From: Silene noctiflora
Taxonomy: Eukaryota; Streptophyta; Magnoliopsida; Caryophyllales; Caryophyllaceae
Length of the DNA stretch: 24,273 nucleotides
Assembly (NCBI GenBank): GCA_009801015.1
Contig: VHZZ01003028.1
Span: 49,107-73,379, forward strand
Direction of reading: 5' to 3'
Positions 22,401 through 24,273 of this stretch are shown one piece after another (position 1 is the first letter of the stretch; the number at the start of each line of letters is the position of its first letter). The notes under the pieces are model-generated. The model was not told where the DNA came from. It searched no databases and saw only the letters and a program-made list of their open reading frames with translations. The position numbers and the translations under genes were made by a program.

Positions 22401-23333
22401 TTCCTTTTTCATGCTAGTCGAGTTTTGTTCCCTTTTTCCTTATTTGGAAACATTTGTGTGGTCCAAATTCAGTTTCATGTGGGGTAGGGTGTTTTGTGTG
22501 GTCCAAATTCATTTCATTAATTTTTGTGCAAAAAGAAAGGGGAACAATAGGCAGACTAGGAGGGAGTATAAGAAAGTTGTTGGTAAAAACGTGTAATAAA
22601 TCCGAAAAGAACAAAAAAAAATTTAAAAATTAAATAAGAACACTAAATGTTTCAAATAACATGATTGTGGGAACTAAAGAGGGGTAAAGATAGCTTTCCC
22701 TGTATTCATACCTTTATCCATTTTCATCTCATTCATTAGATTAATATGTTTCCTTAAAGGACAAAAGTTATCCTCGTAAATGACCATGATTGTGATCATG
22801 CCATATCAATATGGTACATACTACATACAAATGAATGGTGGTGGGGGTATCATTTTATATCAGAATGGTACCCCATGATTATGTTTGGCACAGTTTTGCA
22901 TGAAATGCTATCAAAATGGTCTGACAGTGGTGTCAGTGAGAGAGAGCAGAGTTTACCCTTTAGTCTATGTGGCATACTAGGATCACAAAAAATCCTAAAA
23001 TCTTGTGGCACTCTTCCACTTCAGCCACCCCGCTTTAATTCTAGGAGCCACTTCCCCGCTCTAATTGTCCATCTTAGAGTTTTGTGTCCCCTTATAAGAA
23101 TTCATTATGTTAGACATAAGTAGTCGATTAATACCTTTAATAGGTTAGTAACTCCTGTTGTATATGTCATTTGTGCCTGAGTTTTCTTTTCATAAGAAGT
23201 CATTTGGTTTTTCAGAAACGAGGCCCTTCGAGTTGCTTTTATTCACCTTGAAGAAAGCACTACAGCTGAAGGGAAAGTTTCGAAGGATTATTACTCCAAA
23301 CTTGTTAAAGCTGACGTACATGGGAAAGATCAG
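1263..23333 (+). CDS. CALS10: Callose synthase 10-like (GSL8-type 1,3-beta-glucan synthase), 35 exons, 3'-partial
   Basis: Plasma-membrane enzyme that polymerises UDP-glucose into callose. In Arabidopsis the CALS10/GSL8 orthologue acts in cytokinesis (cell plate), plasmodesmata and stomatal patterning. The spliced exons give 1,258 uninterrupted residues of about 1,900 expected. N-terminal Vta1-like region is roughly residues 20-190. FKS1_dom1 is roughly 300-420 (core FLIWGEAANVRFIPECICY). Predicted membrane segments lie near 490-506, 522-545, 555-574, 592-612, 655-675 and 707-740. The cytoplasmic glucan synthase loop starts after about 748 and contains LEARRRLEFFTNSLFMD, SVFTPYYSETVLYSS and RGMMYYRRALMLQSFLERR. 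The start at 1263 has a good plant context (AACAATGGCG) and matches the family N-terminus. Residues such as GLAGAVPPSLGR and RFTALTGLL fit GSL8 better than GSL10. The many short exons are typical of this subgroup. The gene continues beyond the window. Orthology rests on recalled sequences, not a search. Confidence 0.95.
1474..3154 (+). other. Intron 1 (1,681 bp) with internal diverged duplications
   Basis: GT-AG intron (GTACGT...TTTTAG). No gene is seen. It contains diverged duplicated blocks: an 18-bp identical core at 1553-1570 and 1940-1957 inside longer similar stretches; three copies of a TTTATGCTCT unit (1686, 1891, 2103); and two paralogous blocks at about 2257-2357 and 2759-2860. Confidence 0.85.
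3155..3252 (+). CDS. CALS10: Exon 2 (residues 71-103)
   Basis: Reads CEQAYTMAQNLDPNSEGRG followed by VLQFKTGLMSVIK, which is nearly invariant in plant callose synthases and part of the Vta1-like region. Acceptor TTTTAG, donor GTATCA; it ends in phase 0. Confidence 0.97.
3401..3564 (+). CDS. CALS10: Exon 3 (residues 104-157)
   Basis: Encodes QKLAKRDGTQIDRNRDVERL and then WEFYQRYKQRHRVDD to the split Glu codon (GA|A). Acceptor TTCAG; donor GTAAAT. Intron 2 is only 148 bp (3253-3400). Reading past the donor meets a stop at once, which supports the splice. Confidence 0.96.
3789..3870 (+). mobile_element. Au-like plant SINE, degraded 3' portion
   Basis: The order ...CCCCTTACC...GCGGAAGCCTCTTTAGAGGC followed by ATTGGTGTAA matches the 3' part of the same short-element family seen intact in intron 23 and reversed in intron 10. 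The TTG-rich tail has decayed and no target duplication is visible. The family name is from memory; a SINE database search would settle it. Confidence 0.5.
5365..5534 (+). repeat. 142-bp insert between 14-bp direct repeats (templated insertion or short mobile element)
   Basis: The string AGAGGTGGTCGTTT occurs at 5365-5378 and again at 5521-5534. The 142 bp between (5379-5520) recurs at 6084-6225. Shared sequence extends by TTT on one side and AGAG on the other, giving a 149-bp match (5376-5524 with 6081-6229) with one difference (C at 5484, T at 6189). This looks like a recent copy inserted at a staggered break. Confidence 0.75.
6081..6229 (+). repeat. Probable source copy of the intron 3 149-bp repeat
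   Basis: Matches 5376-5524 at 148 of 149 positions. Unlike the other copy, it is not flanked by a direct repeat, so it is more likely the donor. Confidence 0.8.
6396..6504 (+). CDS. CALS10: Exon 4 (residues 158-194)
   Basis: Reads (E)LVERRKIFATLRALVEVMKA and then LSNDAAPEVGRLIMEE. KIFATLRAL is the family signature after the Vta1-like region. Acceptor TTACAG, donor GTATGG. Confidence 0.95.
6505..6817 (+). other. Intron 4 (313 bp)
   Basis: GTATGG...CCCAG. Nothing recognisable within; short open frames here are chance. Confidence 0.9.
6818..6922 (+). CDS. CALS10: Exon 5 (residues 195-229), ends at a GC donor
   Basis: Encodes LRRVEKSDASGELIPYNIIP and then LEAPSLTNAIGVFPE, 35 codons in phase 0. 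The family continues directly with the residues of exon 6. The only donor that preserves frame and homology is AG|GCAAGA at 6922/6923, a non-canonical GC site. Confidence 0.94.
6923..7220 (+). other. Intron 5 (298 bp), GC-AG type
   Basis: Begins GCAAGA and ends GATCAG. GC-AG introns are a known minority class spliced by the major spliceosome, usually with an otherwise strong donor, as here (CCAGAG|GCAAGA). Nothing else is seen inside. Confidence 0.85.
7221..7346 (+). CDS. CALS10: Exon 6 (residues 230-271)
   Basis: Encodes VRAAISAIMYAETFPRLPAS through FEVSGKRNLDMFDLLEFVFG and FQ. The DMFDLLEFVFGFQ segment is conserved across callose synthases. Donor GTTTGT. Confidence 0.97.
7587..7931 (+). 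repeat. Diverged tandem duplication in intron 6
   Basis: A unit starting TCAATCTATATTC at 7587 recurs at 7789. Both contain ATACAAAAGCAGGTTTTGG, a GCCTCTC stretch and AAAATGTCAAAATTTTCA. The first copy carries about 40 extra bp (7687-7727). Confidence 0.75.
7716..7788. repeat. Inverted repeat with 23/24-nt arms and 26-nt loop
   Basis: Left arm 7716-7738 (starts CATGTCATTTCC) pairs with right arm 7765-7788 with one bulged G. The right arm ends exactly where the second tandem copy begins (7789). Confidence 0.8.
8101..8190 (+). CDS. CALS10: Exon 7 (residues 272-301)
   Basis: Encodes RDNIRNQRENVILAIANAQS and then RLGLPDERDP. The NQREN/H and NAQSRL pattern is conserved in the family. Donor GTGAGT is a strong consensus. 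Confidence 0.96.
8191..8855 (+). other. Intron 7 (665 bp)
   Basis: GTGAGT...TGACAG. AT-rich; I see no repeat or gene in it. Confidence 0.9.
8856..8953 (+). CDS. CALS10: Exon 8 (residues 302-333)
   Basis: Encodes KIDEKAINEVYKKVLDNYFR and then WCKYLRIRIAWN, with a split Ser codon (AG|C). LDNYxxWCKYLRIR leads into the FKS1_dom1 region. Confidence 0.96.
9040..9157 (+). CDS. CALS10: Exon 9 (residues 334-373), FKS1_dom1 core
   Basis: Encodes SDAITRERKLFVVSLYFLIW and then GEAANVRFIPECICYLFHN. SLYFLIWGEAANVRFxPEC is one of the most conserved stretches of eukaryotic 1,3-beta-glucan synthases. Acceptor TTCAG, donor GTAGGT. Confidence 0.98.
9309..9437 (+). CDS. CALS10: Exon 10 (residues 374-416)
   Basis: Encodes MAKELDAILDHGEAYFAESC through SFHEKIICPIYEILSL. 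IICPIYE is a family signature. Acceptor TTGCAG, donor GTAAGT. Confidence 0.97.
9859..10000 (-). mobile_element. Au-like plant SINE, 3' portion, reversed
   Basis: Read on the minus strand it shows ...ACAAGGGTAAGGCCGCATAA, then a C-rich CCCCACTTACCCCGC stretch, ending in a tail of TTG-like units (9859-9876 as ACAACAACGACAACAACA on the plus strand). This is the order of the intron 23 element. The 5' limit is not clear and no target duplication was found. Confidence 0.55.
10690..11240. other. Strand-asymmetric segment, C/CA-rich then G/GGT-rich
   Basis: From about 10690 to 11040 the plus strand is rich in CCA, CTC and TCC; from about 11045 to 11240 it is rich in GGTGG and GAG. The switch resembles the arms of a decayed long inverted repeat, but I could not define termini. 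Confidence 0.4.
11450..11526 (+). CDS. CALS10: Exon 11 (residues 417-441)
   Basis: Encodes EASRNNNGRAAHSAWRNYDD and then FNEYF with a split Trp codon (TG|G). The AHSxWRNYDDFNEYFW motif is conserved. Donor GTTTGT. Confidence 0.97.
11606..11684 (+). CDS. CALS10: Exon 12 (residues 442-468)
   Basis: Encodes (W)SPVCLELGWPMKEGSAFL and then RKPNNRKR. It follows a 79-bp intron. Acceptor TATAG, donor GTAAAG. Confidence 0.96.
11860..12262 (+). repeat. Two-copy tandem duplication, about 201 bp per unit
   Basis: Unit 1 (11860-12060) and unit 2 (12061-12262) both start TCTGTCGAA and end AAATTTTTATTAG, with a handful of substitutions and small indels between them. Each includes a pyrimidine tract followed by ATTACACAG, a strong-looking but unused 3' splice acceptor (AG at 11988-11989 and 12185-12186). 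Confidence 0.9.
12264..12469. mobile_element. Stowaway-like MITE (TA target, CTCC termini)
   Basis: Starts TA-CTCCATCCATCC and ends GGATATGGAAGGAG-TA. The termini are imperfect inverted repeats flanked by TA, about 206 bp in all, AT-rich and non-coding. This is the standard architecture of Stowaway (Tc1/mariner-related) elements in plants. It abuts the end of the tandem duplication. Confidence 0.75.
12727..12819 (+). CDS. CALS10: Exon 13 (residues 469-499), start of the first membrane segment
   Basis: Encodes TAKSSFVEHRTFLHLYRSFH and then RMWIFLFIMFQ. SFVEHRTFLHLYxSFxRxWIF precedes the first transmembrane helix in the family. Confidence 0.97.
12897..12996 (+). CDS. CALS10: Exon 14 (residues 500-532)
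   Basis: Encodes ALTIIAFCGDLNMKTFKLLL and then SIGPTFAVMNFAE. It finishes membrane segment 1 (about 490-506) and begins segment 2. Split Ser codon A|GT; donor GTGAGT. Confidence 0.96.
13096..13219 (+). CDS. CALS10: Exon 15 (residues 533-573)
   Basis: Encodes SCLDVLLMFGAYTTARGMAI and then SRLVIRFLWWSLCSVAVIYF plus Y. It completes segment 2 and holds segment 3 (about 555-574). Donor GTGAGT. Confidence 0.96.
13302..13488 (+). CDS. CALS10: Exon 16 (residues 574-636)
   Basis: The longest exon in the window (187 nt). Encodes LRVLQDWNKQQTRSLSFRIY, the fourth membrane segment ILMLGVYAGLRLLFALMLKI, and then PACHAFSQMSDQSFFQFFKW. The latter matches the GSL8 form of this loop. Confidence 0.97.
13575..13627 (+). 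CDS. CALS10: Exon 17 (residues 637-653)
   Basis: Short 53-nt exon encoding ERYYVGRSLFEKPLDYA with a split Arg codon. ERYYVGR is a family signature. Donor GTTCCT is weak, with a pyrimidine repeat directly behind it. Confidence 0.94.
13630..13666 (+). repeat. CT-rich microsatellite in intron 17
   Basis: CCTCTCCCCCCCTT followed by (CT)n just after the exon 17 donor. A similar CT-rich tract lies at about 13788-13817 in intron 18. Confidence 0.8.
13718..13778 (+). CDS. CALS10: Exon 18 (residues 654-674), fifth membrane segment
   Basis: Encodes RYVLFWLVIFACKFTFAYFL and Q, a hydrophobic helix; KFTFAYFLQI is conserved. Donor GTGAAG. Confidence 0.96.
13910..13991 (+). CDS. CALS10: Exon 19 (residues 675-701)
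   Basis: Encodes IQPLVRPTQIIVRLPDIRYS and then WHDLVSK. PLVxPTxxI and YSWHDxVS are conserved in plant callose synthases. Donor GTGAGT. Confidence 0.97.
13992..14718 (+). other. Intron 19 (727 bp)
   Basis: GTGAGT...TTGCAG. Contains poly-T/poly-A runs (about 14070-14090) and a short-inverted-repeat element (14293-14452). No gene. Confidence 0.9.
14293..14452. mobile_element. Unclassified small element with 11-bp perfect inverted termini
   Basis: GCGTCTTATAG at 14293-14303 is mirrored by CTATAAGACGC at 14442-14452. Inside is GGTTCAAATCT, close to a tRNA B-box (GGTTCRANNCC). It could therefore be a MITE or a SINE-like remnant; no clear target duplication was found. Confidence 0.45.
14719..14768 (+). 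CDS. CALS10: Exon 20 (residues 702-718)
   Basis: Short 50-nt exon encoding HNHNALTIASLWAPVVA, the start of the sixth membrane segment. ALTxxSLWAPV is conserved. Donor GTAAGT. Confidence 0.95.
15154..16016. mobile_element. Possible large Stowaway-type element
   Basis: Begins TA-CTCCCTCAAATCC and ends GGATGGAG-TA, with TA at both borders. The 5' part resembles the element starting at 23933. Similarity of the two termini is weak beyond about eight bases, so the pairing of these ends is tentative. Confidence 0.35.
17499..17625. mobile_element. Fold-back MITE-like inverted repeat, arms about 52 bp
   Basis: Left arm 17499-17550 and right arm 17575-17625 are near-perfect reverse complements around a loop of about 24 bp. 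Each arm is itself built of repeated GTGACCA(C/T)TTTATG-like units. Non-coding. The arms could fold into a stable RNA hairpin in the pre-mRNA. Confidence 0.8.
17736..17822 (+). CDS. CALS10: Exon 21 (residues 719-747), end of the sixth membrane segment
   Basis: Encodes IYLMDIHIWYTLLSALVGGV and then MGARDRLGE. YLMDxxIWYTLLSA is invariant in plant callose synthases. Donor GTATAT. Confidence 0.98.
17974..18059 (+). CDS. CALS10: Exon 22 (residues 748-775), start of the cytoplasmic loop
   Basis: Encodes IRSIEMVHKRFESFPEAFVK and then KMSSPRMK. GEIRSIEMVHKRFESFPEAF marks the entry to the large catalytic loop. Confidence 0.97.
18060..18631 (+). other. Intron 22 (572 bp)
   Basis: GTATCG...TTGCAG. A 103-codon open frame (18066-18377) lies inside, but its product matches nothing I know and is probably chance. 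No repeat seen. Confidence 0.85.
18632..18659 (+). CDS. CALS10: Exon 23 (residues 776-785), 28-nt micro-exon
   Basis: Encodes RMPFDQENPE, joining a split Arg codon to phase 0. This part of the loop is variable in the family, so the call rests on the splice sites (TTGCAG and GAG|GTACTT) and on frame continuity. Confidence 0.82.
19102..19357 (+). mobile_element. SINE insertion with 17-bp target-site duplication (Au-like)
   Basis: TGGTAACTTGCATCGGT occurs at 19102-19118 and again at 19341-19357. The 222 bp between ends in (TTG)n (about 19325-19340) directly against the second copy, as in target-primed retrotransposition. The 3' half matches the SINE-like pieces in introns 3 and 10 (GCTAACATAAGGGGAAG, then ACAATTTGCGAGAGGCACTG). 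The centre is a poly-C run with one N, where other copies have a GTAAGG...CTTACC segment. Clear Pol III A and B boxes were not seen in the 5' half, so it may be truncated. Confidence 0.75.
19274..19297 (+). repeat. Poly-C run with one ambiguous base
   Basis: About 23 C with N at 19294, inside the SINE. The true length is unreliable. Confidence 0.9.
19472..19569 (+). CDS. CALS10: Exon 24 (residues 786-817)
   Basis: Encodes ISHDMSKSYASTFAPFWNEI and then IKSLREEDFISS. FxPFWNEIIKSLREEDxI is a hallmark of the callose synthase loop. Confidence 0.97.
19688..19769 (+). CDS. CALS10: Exon 25 (residues 818-845)
   Basis: Encodes REKDLLSMPSNTGTLPLVQW and then PLFLLSSK. LVQWPLFLLSSK is conserved. Donor GTGTGA. 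Confidence 0.96.
19846..20006 (+). CDS. CALS10: Exon 26 (residues 846-898)
   Basis: Encodes ILMAIDLALDCKDTQADLWN through RDDYMAYAVQECYYSIEKIL and a split Trp codon. DDYMxYAVxECYYSxEKIL is strongly family-specific. Confidence 0.97.
20092..20212 (+). CDS. CALS10: Exon 27 (residues 899-939)
   Basis: Encodes WVERIYREIYNSIMGGSLNL and then TLSLKKLPLVQSRFTALTGL with a final L. The form RFTALTGLL agrees with GSL8 rather than GSL10. Confidence 0.97.
20318..20415 (+). CDS. CALS10: Exon 28 (residues 940-971)
   Basis: Encodes TRNETPDLAKGAAKALYDFY and then EVVTHDLLSTDL. The DLAKGAAKAxYDFYEVVTHDLL pattern is typical of the GSL8 group. Confidence 0.97.
20490..20580 (+). CDS. CALS10: Exon 29 (residues 972-1002)
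   Basis: Encodes REQIDTWNILAKARNEGRLF and then SRIEWPKDPEI. Acceptor CTTTAG, donor GTAAGC. Confidence 0.97.
20682..20842 (+). CDS. CALS10: Exon 30 (residues 1003-1055), glucan synthase domain begins
   Basis: Encodes KELVKRLHLLLTVKDTAANI followed by PKNLEARRRLEFFTNSLFMD and IPPAKPVCEMMPF. NLEARRRLEFFTNSLFMDxP marks the start of the PF02364-type glucan synthase domain. Confidence 0.98.
20946..21055 (+). CDS. CALS10: Exon 31 (residues 1056-1092)
   Basis: Encodes SVFTPYYSETVLYSSTELRA and then ENEDGVSILFYLQKIFP. FTPYYSExVLYS and NEDGxSILFYLQKIxPDEW are highly conserved. Confidence 0.98.
21148..21282 (+). CDS. CALS10: Exon 32 (residues 1093-1137)
   Basis: Encodes DEWENFLERISPGKSSGEVD, a variable acidic stretch, and then LELRFWVSYRGQTLART. 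LRxWxSYRGQTLxRTVRGMMYY spans this exon and the next. Confidence 0.98.
21386..21454 (+). CDS. CALS10: Exon 33 (residues 1138-1160)
   Basis: Encodes VRGMMYYRRALMLQSFLERR and then GLI, invariant in plant callose synthases apart from the last residues. Donor GTAGCT. Confidence 0.97.
21541..21715 (+). CDS. CALS10: Exon 34 (residues 1161-1218)
   Basis: Encodes GDDANPHSNLMSSNGFELSS, then EARAQADLKFTYVVSCQIYG and QQKQRKAPEAADISLLLQ. ADLKFTYVVSCQIYGxQK is a landmark of the catalytic loop. Confidence 0.98.
22075..22350 (-). mobile_element. Non-LTR retrotransposon 3' fragment (RTE-like LINE or related SINE), reversed
   Basis: On the minus strand the 3' end reads GACCCCAAATCATTTTGGGA, then TCAAGGCTTTGATG followed by TTG units. 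This tail type is widespread in plant genomes. No reverse transcriptase coding is present, so it is a 5'-truncated copy. The family name is from memory. Confidence 0.5.
22373..22568. mobile_element. Stowaway-like MITE with 25-bp inverted termini
   Basis: CCCTCCTAGTCCGCCTATTG... (22373-22397) is mirrored at 22540-22564 with 24 of 25 matches, ending GGAGGGAG-TA. Inside, a 19-bp string (TTTGTGTGGTCCAAATTCA) occurs twice, at 22453-22471 and 22493-22511. The left TA is not preserved. Confidence 0.8.
23216..23333 (+). CDS. CALS10: Exon 35 (residues 1219-1258), last exon in the window
   Basis: Encodes RNEALRVAFIHLEESTTAEG, then KVSKDYYSKLVKADVHGKDQ. YYSKLVKADxxGKD is conserved; the family continues with an EIYSIKLPGDPKLGEG segment that must lie in the next exon, outside this window. 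Donor GTATGT, phase 0. Confidence 0.97.
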
Positions 23334-24273
23334 GTATGTAAGTTTGGGAATACAAAATTTTTATTTTCATTTGTCATTACTCTGTGTATAATCTAGATAA
23401 ATTTAGGTCTTTGATTGACAGGAATTACAGGAGTTGAAAAATGTCTTTATCAGCTTGATATCACACAGTATTTCTGTATTCATATTGATTTTTGTTAAAT
23501 GAATGCTCCGCTGTAAACATTTTATGTAAATTATAGGCCTGTGAAACCCGCCGGCCCAATTCGTAATTTAGAGAGAATAATCGGTGGCCTGATGCCCGAT
23601 TAAAAACTGCTGTTGGCCAACTTTCTCATACTTTCCAATGAGTTGCTTCTGAAACAAAGCACTTAACTCTGAGGTCAAATGACCCAATACTATAATGTTT
23701 AGAAGGGAAAACATTCTTTAAGGTCATCATCTATTAAAGTAGAAATTGACATGTAAATATCGTCTTAAAATTTTTTGTTTGTCCTCTCAAACTCAGTAAA
23801 ATTGCACTGGTCTTGACCTGATTTTACTTTATCCTTCATGGCTCTTCAGTAGCACCAACTAGCTACCAGAATTAACATTTTAAACAAAGTTGTCTGAATT
23901 GAACCAAAGTTGACTTGCTAAACCAAATATAATACTTCCTCCCTTCCATTCATTTCTATACATTCCTATTTAGGAAATTCCATTCAAATTCTATACATTT
24001 CCTTATTGAGTAAGTTTTAAGCCACAAGTTACTTTTATACCCCTTACCTTTATACCCTTCCAACAATCCCAACCATTCTCAATTTCTCACCGGTCCATCA
24101 CATTCACACTCCTCTTCACAACAACCACGACACAAACACTGTCCACCACTACTCCTCTCCACCAAAACCAAAACGCCTACCACCACTCCTCTTCACCACG
24201 CTCATCACCAGCGCACCGGTGGCACCTTTGTTCCCTCCTGCACGAACAGCGACCAACTTCGGCAACCACCAAC
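23334..24273 (+). other. Intron 35 (at least 940 bp, incomplete)
   Basis: Starts GTATGT. None of the three forward frames gives the expected EIYSIKLPGDP continuation, so the intron extends past the window. A TE start is listed at 23933. Confidence 0.85.
23933..24273. mobile_element. Probable Stowaway-type element start, cut by the window edge
   Basis: Starts TA-CTTCCTCCCTTCC followed by CATT/CTATACATTC units, then a C- and CAC-rich segment (about 24060-24273). It resembles the 5' part of the intron 20 candidate at 15154. The other end lies outside the window. Confidence 0.4.

Larger units (their letters stand above)
21716..23215 (+). other. Intron 34 (1,500 bp) with clustered transposable elements
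   Basis: GTATGA...TTTCAG. Contains a TA-bounded CTCCCTCC element (22028-22568) enclosing a reversed non-LTR retrotransposon tail (about 22075-22350) and a smaller inverted-repeat MITE (22373-22568). A 22-bp direct repeat with one mismatch (21929-21950 and 22671-22692) flanks the whole cluster. 22700-23215 shows nothing I can classify. Confidence 0.85.

Noticed and set aside
23421-23510. Possible exon after TTGACAG in intron 35
   Set aside because: None of the frames gives the invariant EIYSIKLPGDP continuation, and the in-phase frame soon stops. The next exon must lie beyond the window.
1-24273. LTR-type or other virus-like elements, CRISPR arrays, biosynthetic clusters or an undescribed multi-gene system
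   Set aside because: No long terminal repeats, polymerase or capsid coding, spacer arrays or neighbouring genes are visible. All coding sequence found belongs to one callose synthase gene.

Overview
The window holds a single recognisable gene on the plus strand: the 5' two-thirds of a plant callose (1,3-beta-glucan) synthase. It spans 1263 to 23333 and runs off the right edge. The intron-rich eukaryotic architecture, AT-rich introns, plant-type SINE and Stowaway-like insertions and the protein itself point to a flowering plant, most likely a eudicot. The species cannot be fixed from the sequence. A poly-C run with one N (19274-19297) suggests a draft assembly.

Assembling exons by splice sites, continuous reading frame and family knowledge gives 35 exons of 3,774 coding nt. 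They encode 1,258 residues with no stop or frame break. Recalled similarity is clearly better to Arabidopsis CALS10/GSL8 (about 1,900 aa) than to its sister CALS9/GSL10. The parts seen are: a cytoplasmic N-terminus with a Vta1-like region (exons 1-4), the FKS1_dom1 region (exons 8-10), six predicted membrane segments (exons 13-21), and the first part of the large cytoplasmic glucan synthase loop (exons 22-35). The rest of the catalytic region and the C-terminal membrane bundle, roughly 650 residues, lie beyond the window.

Layout: 1-1262 is upstream/5' UTR sequence. 1263-3564 carries exons 1-3 around a long, internally duplicated intron 1. 3565-6395 is a large intron with a SINE remnant and a near-identical 149-bp repeat. 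6396-9437 carries exons 4-10, with a GC-AG intron 5. 9438-11449 is a repeat-bearing intron. 11450-14768 carries exons 11-20, mostly tightly packed. 14769-17735 is the largest intron and holds a fold-back element. 17736-21715 carries exons 21-34, mostly with short introns. 21716-23215 is an intron with a cluster of transposable elements. 23216-23333 is exon 35, followed by at least 940 bp of intron 35.

No second gene, non-coding RNA gene, CRISPR array or virus-like element was found. The notable material is intronic: a probable templated insertion in intron 3, a SINE with a 17-bp target duplication in intron 23, fold-back and Stowaway-like elements, tandem duplications carrying decoy splice acceptors, and a GC-AG intron. 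I see no sign of an undescribed multi-gene system.
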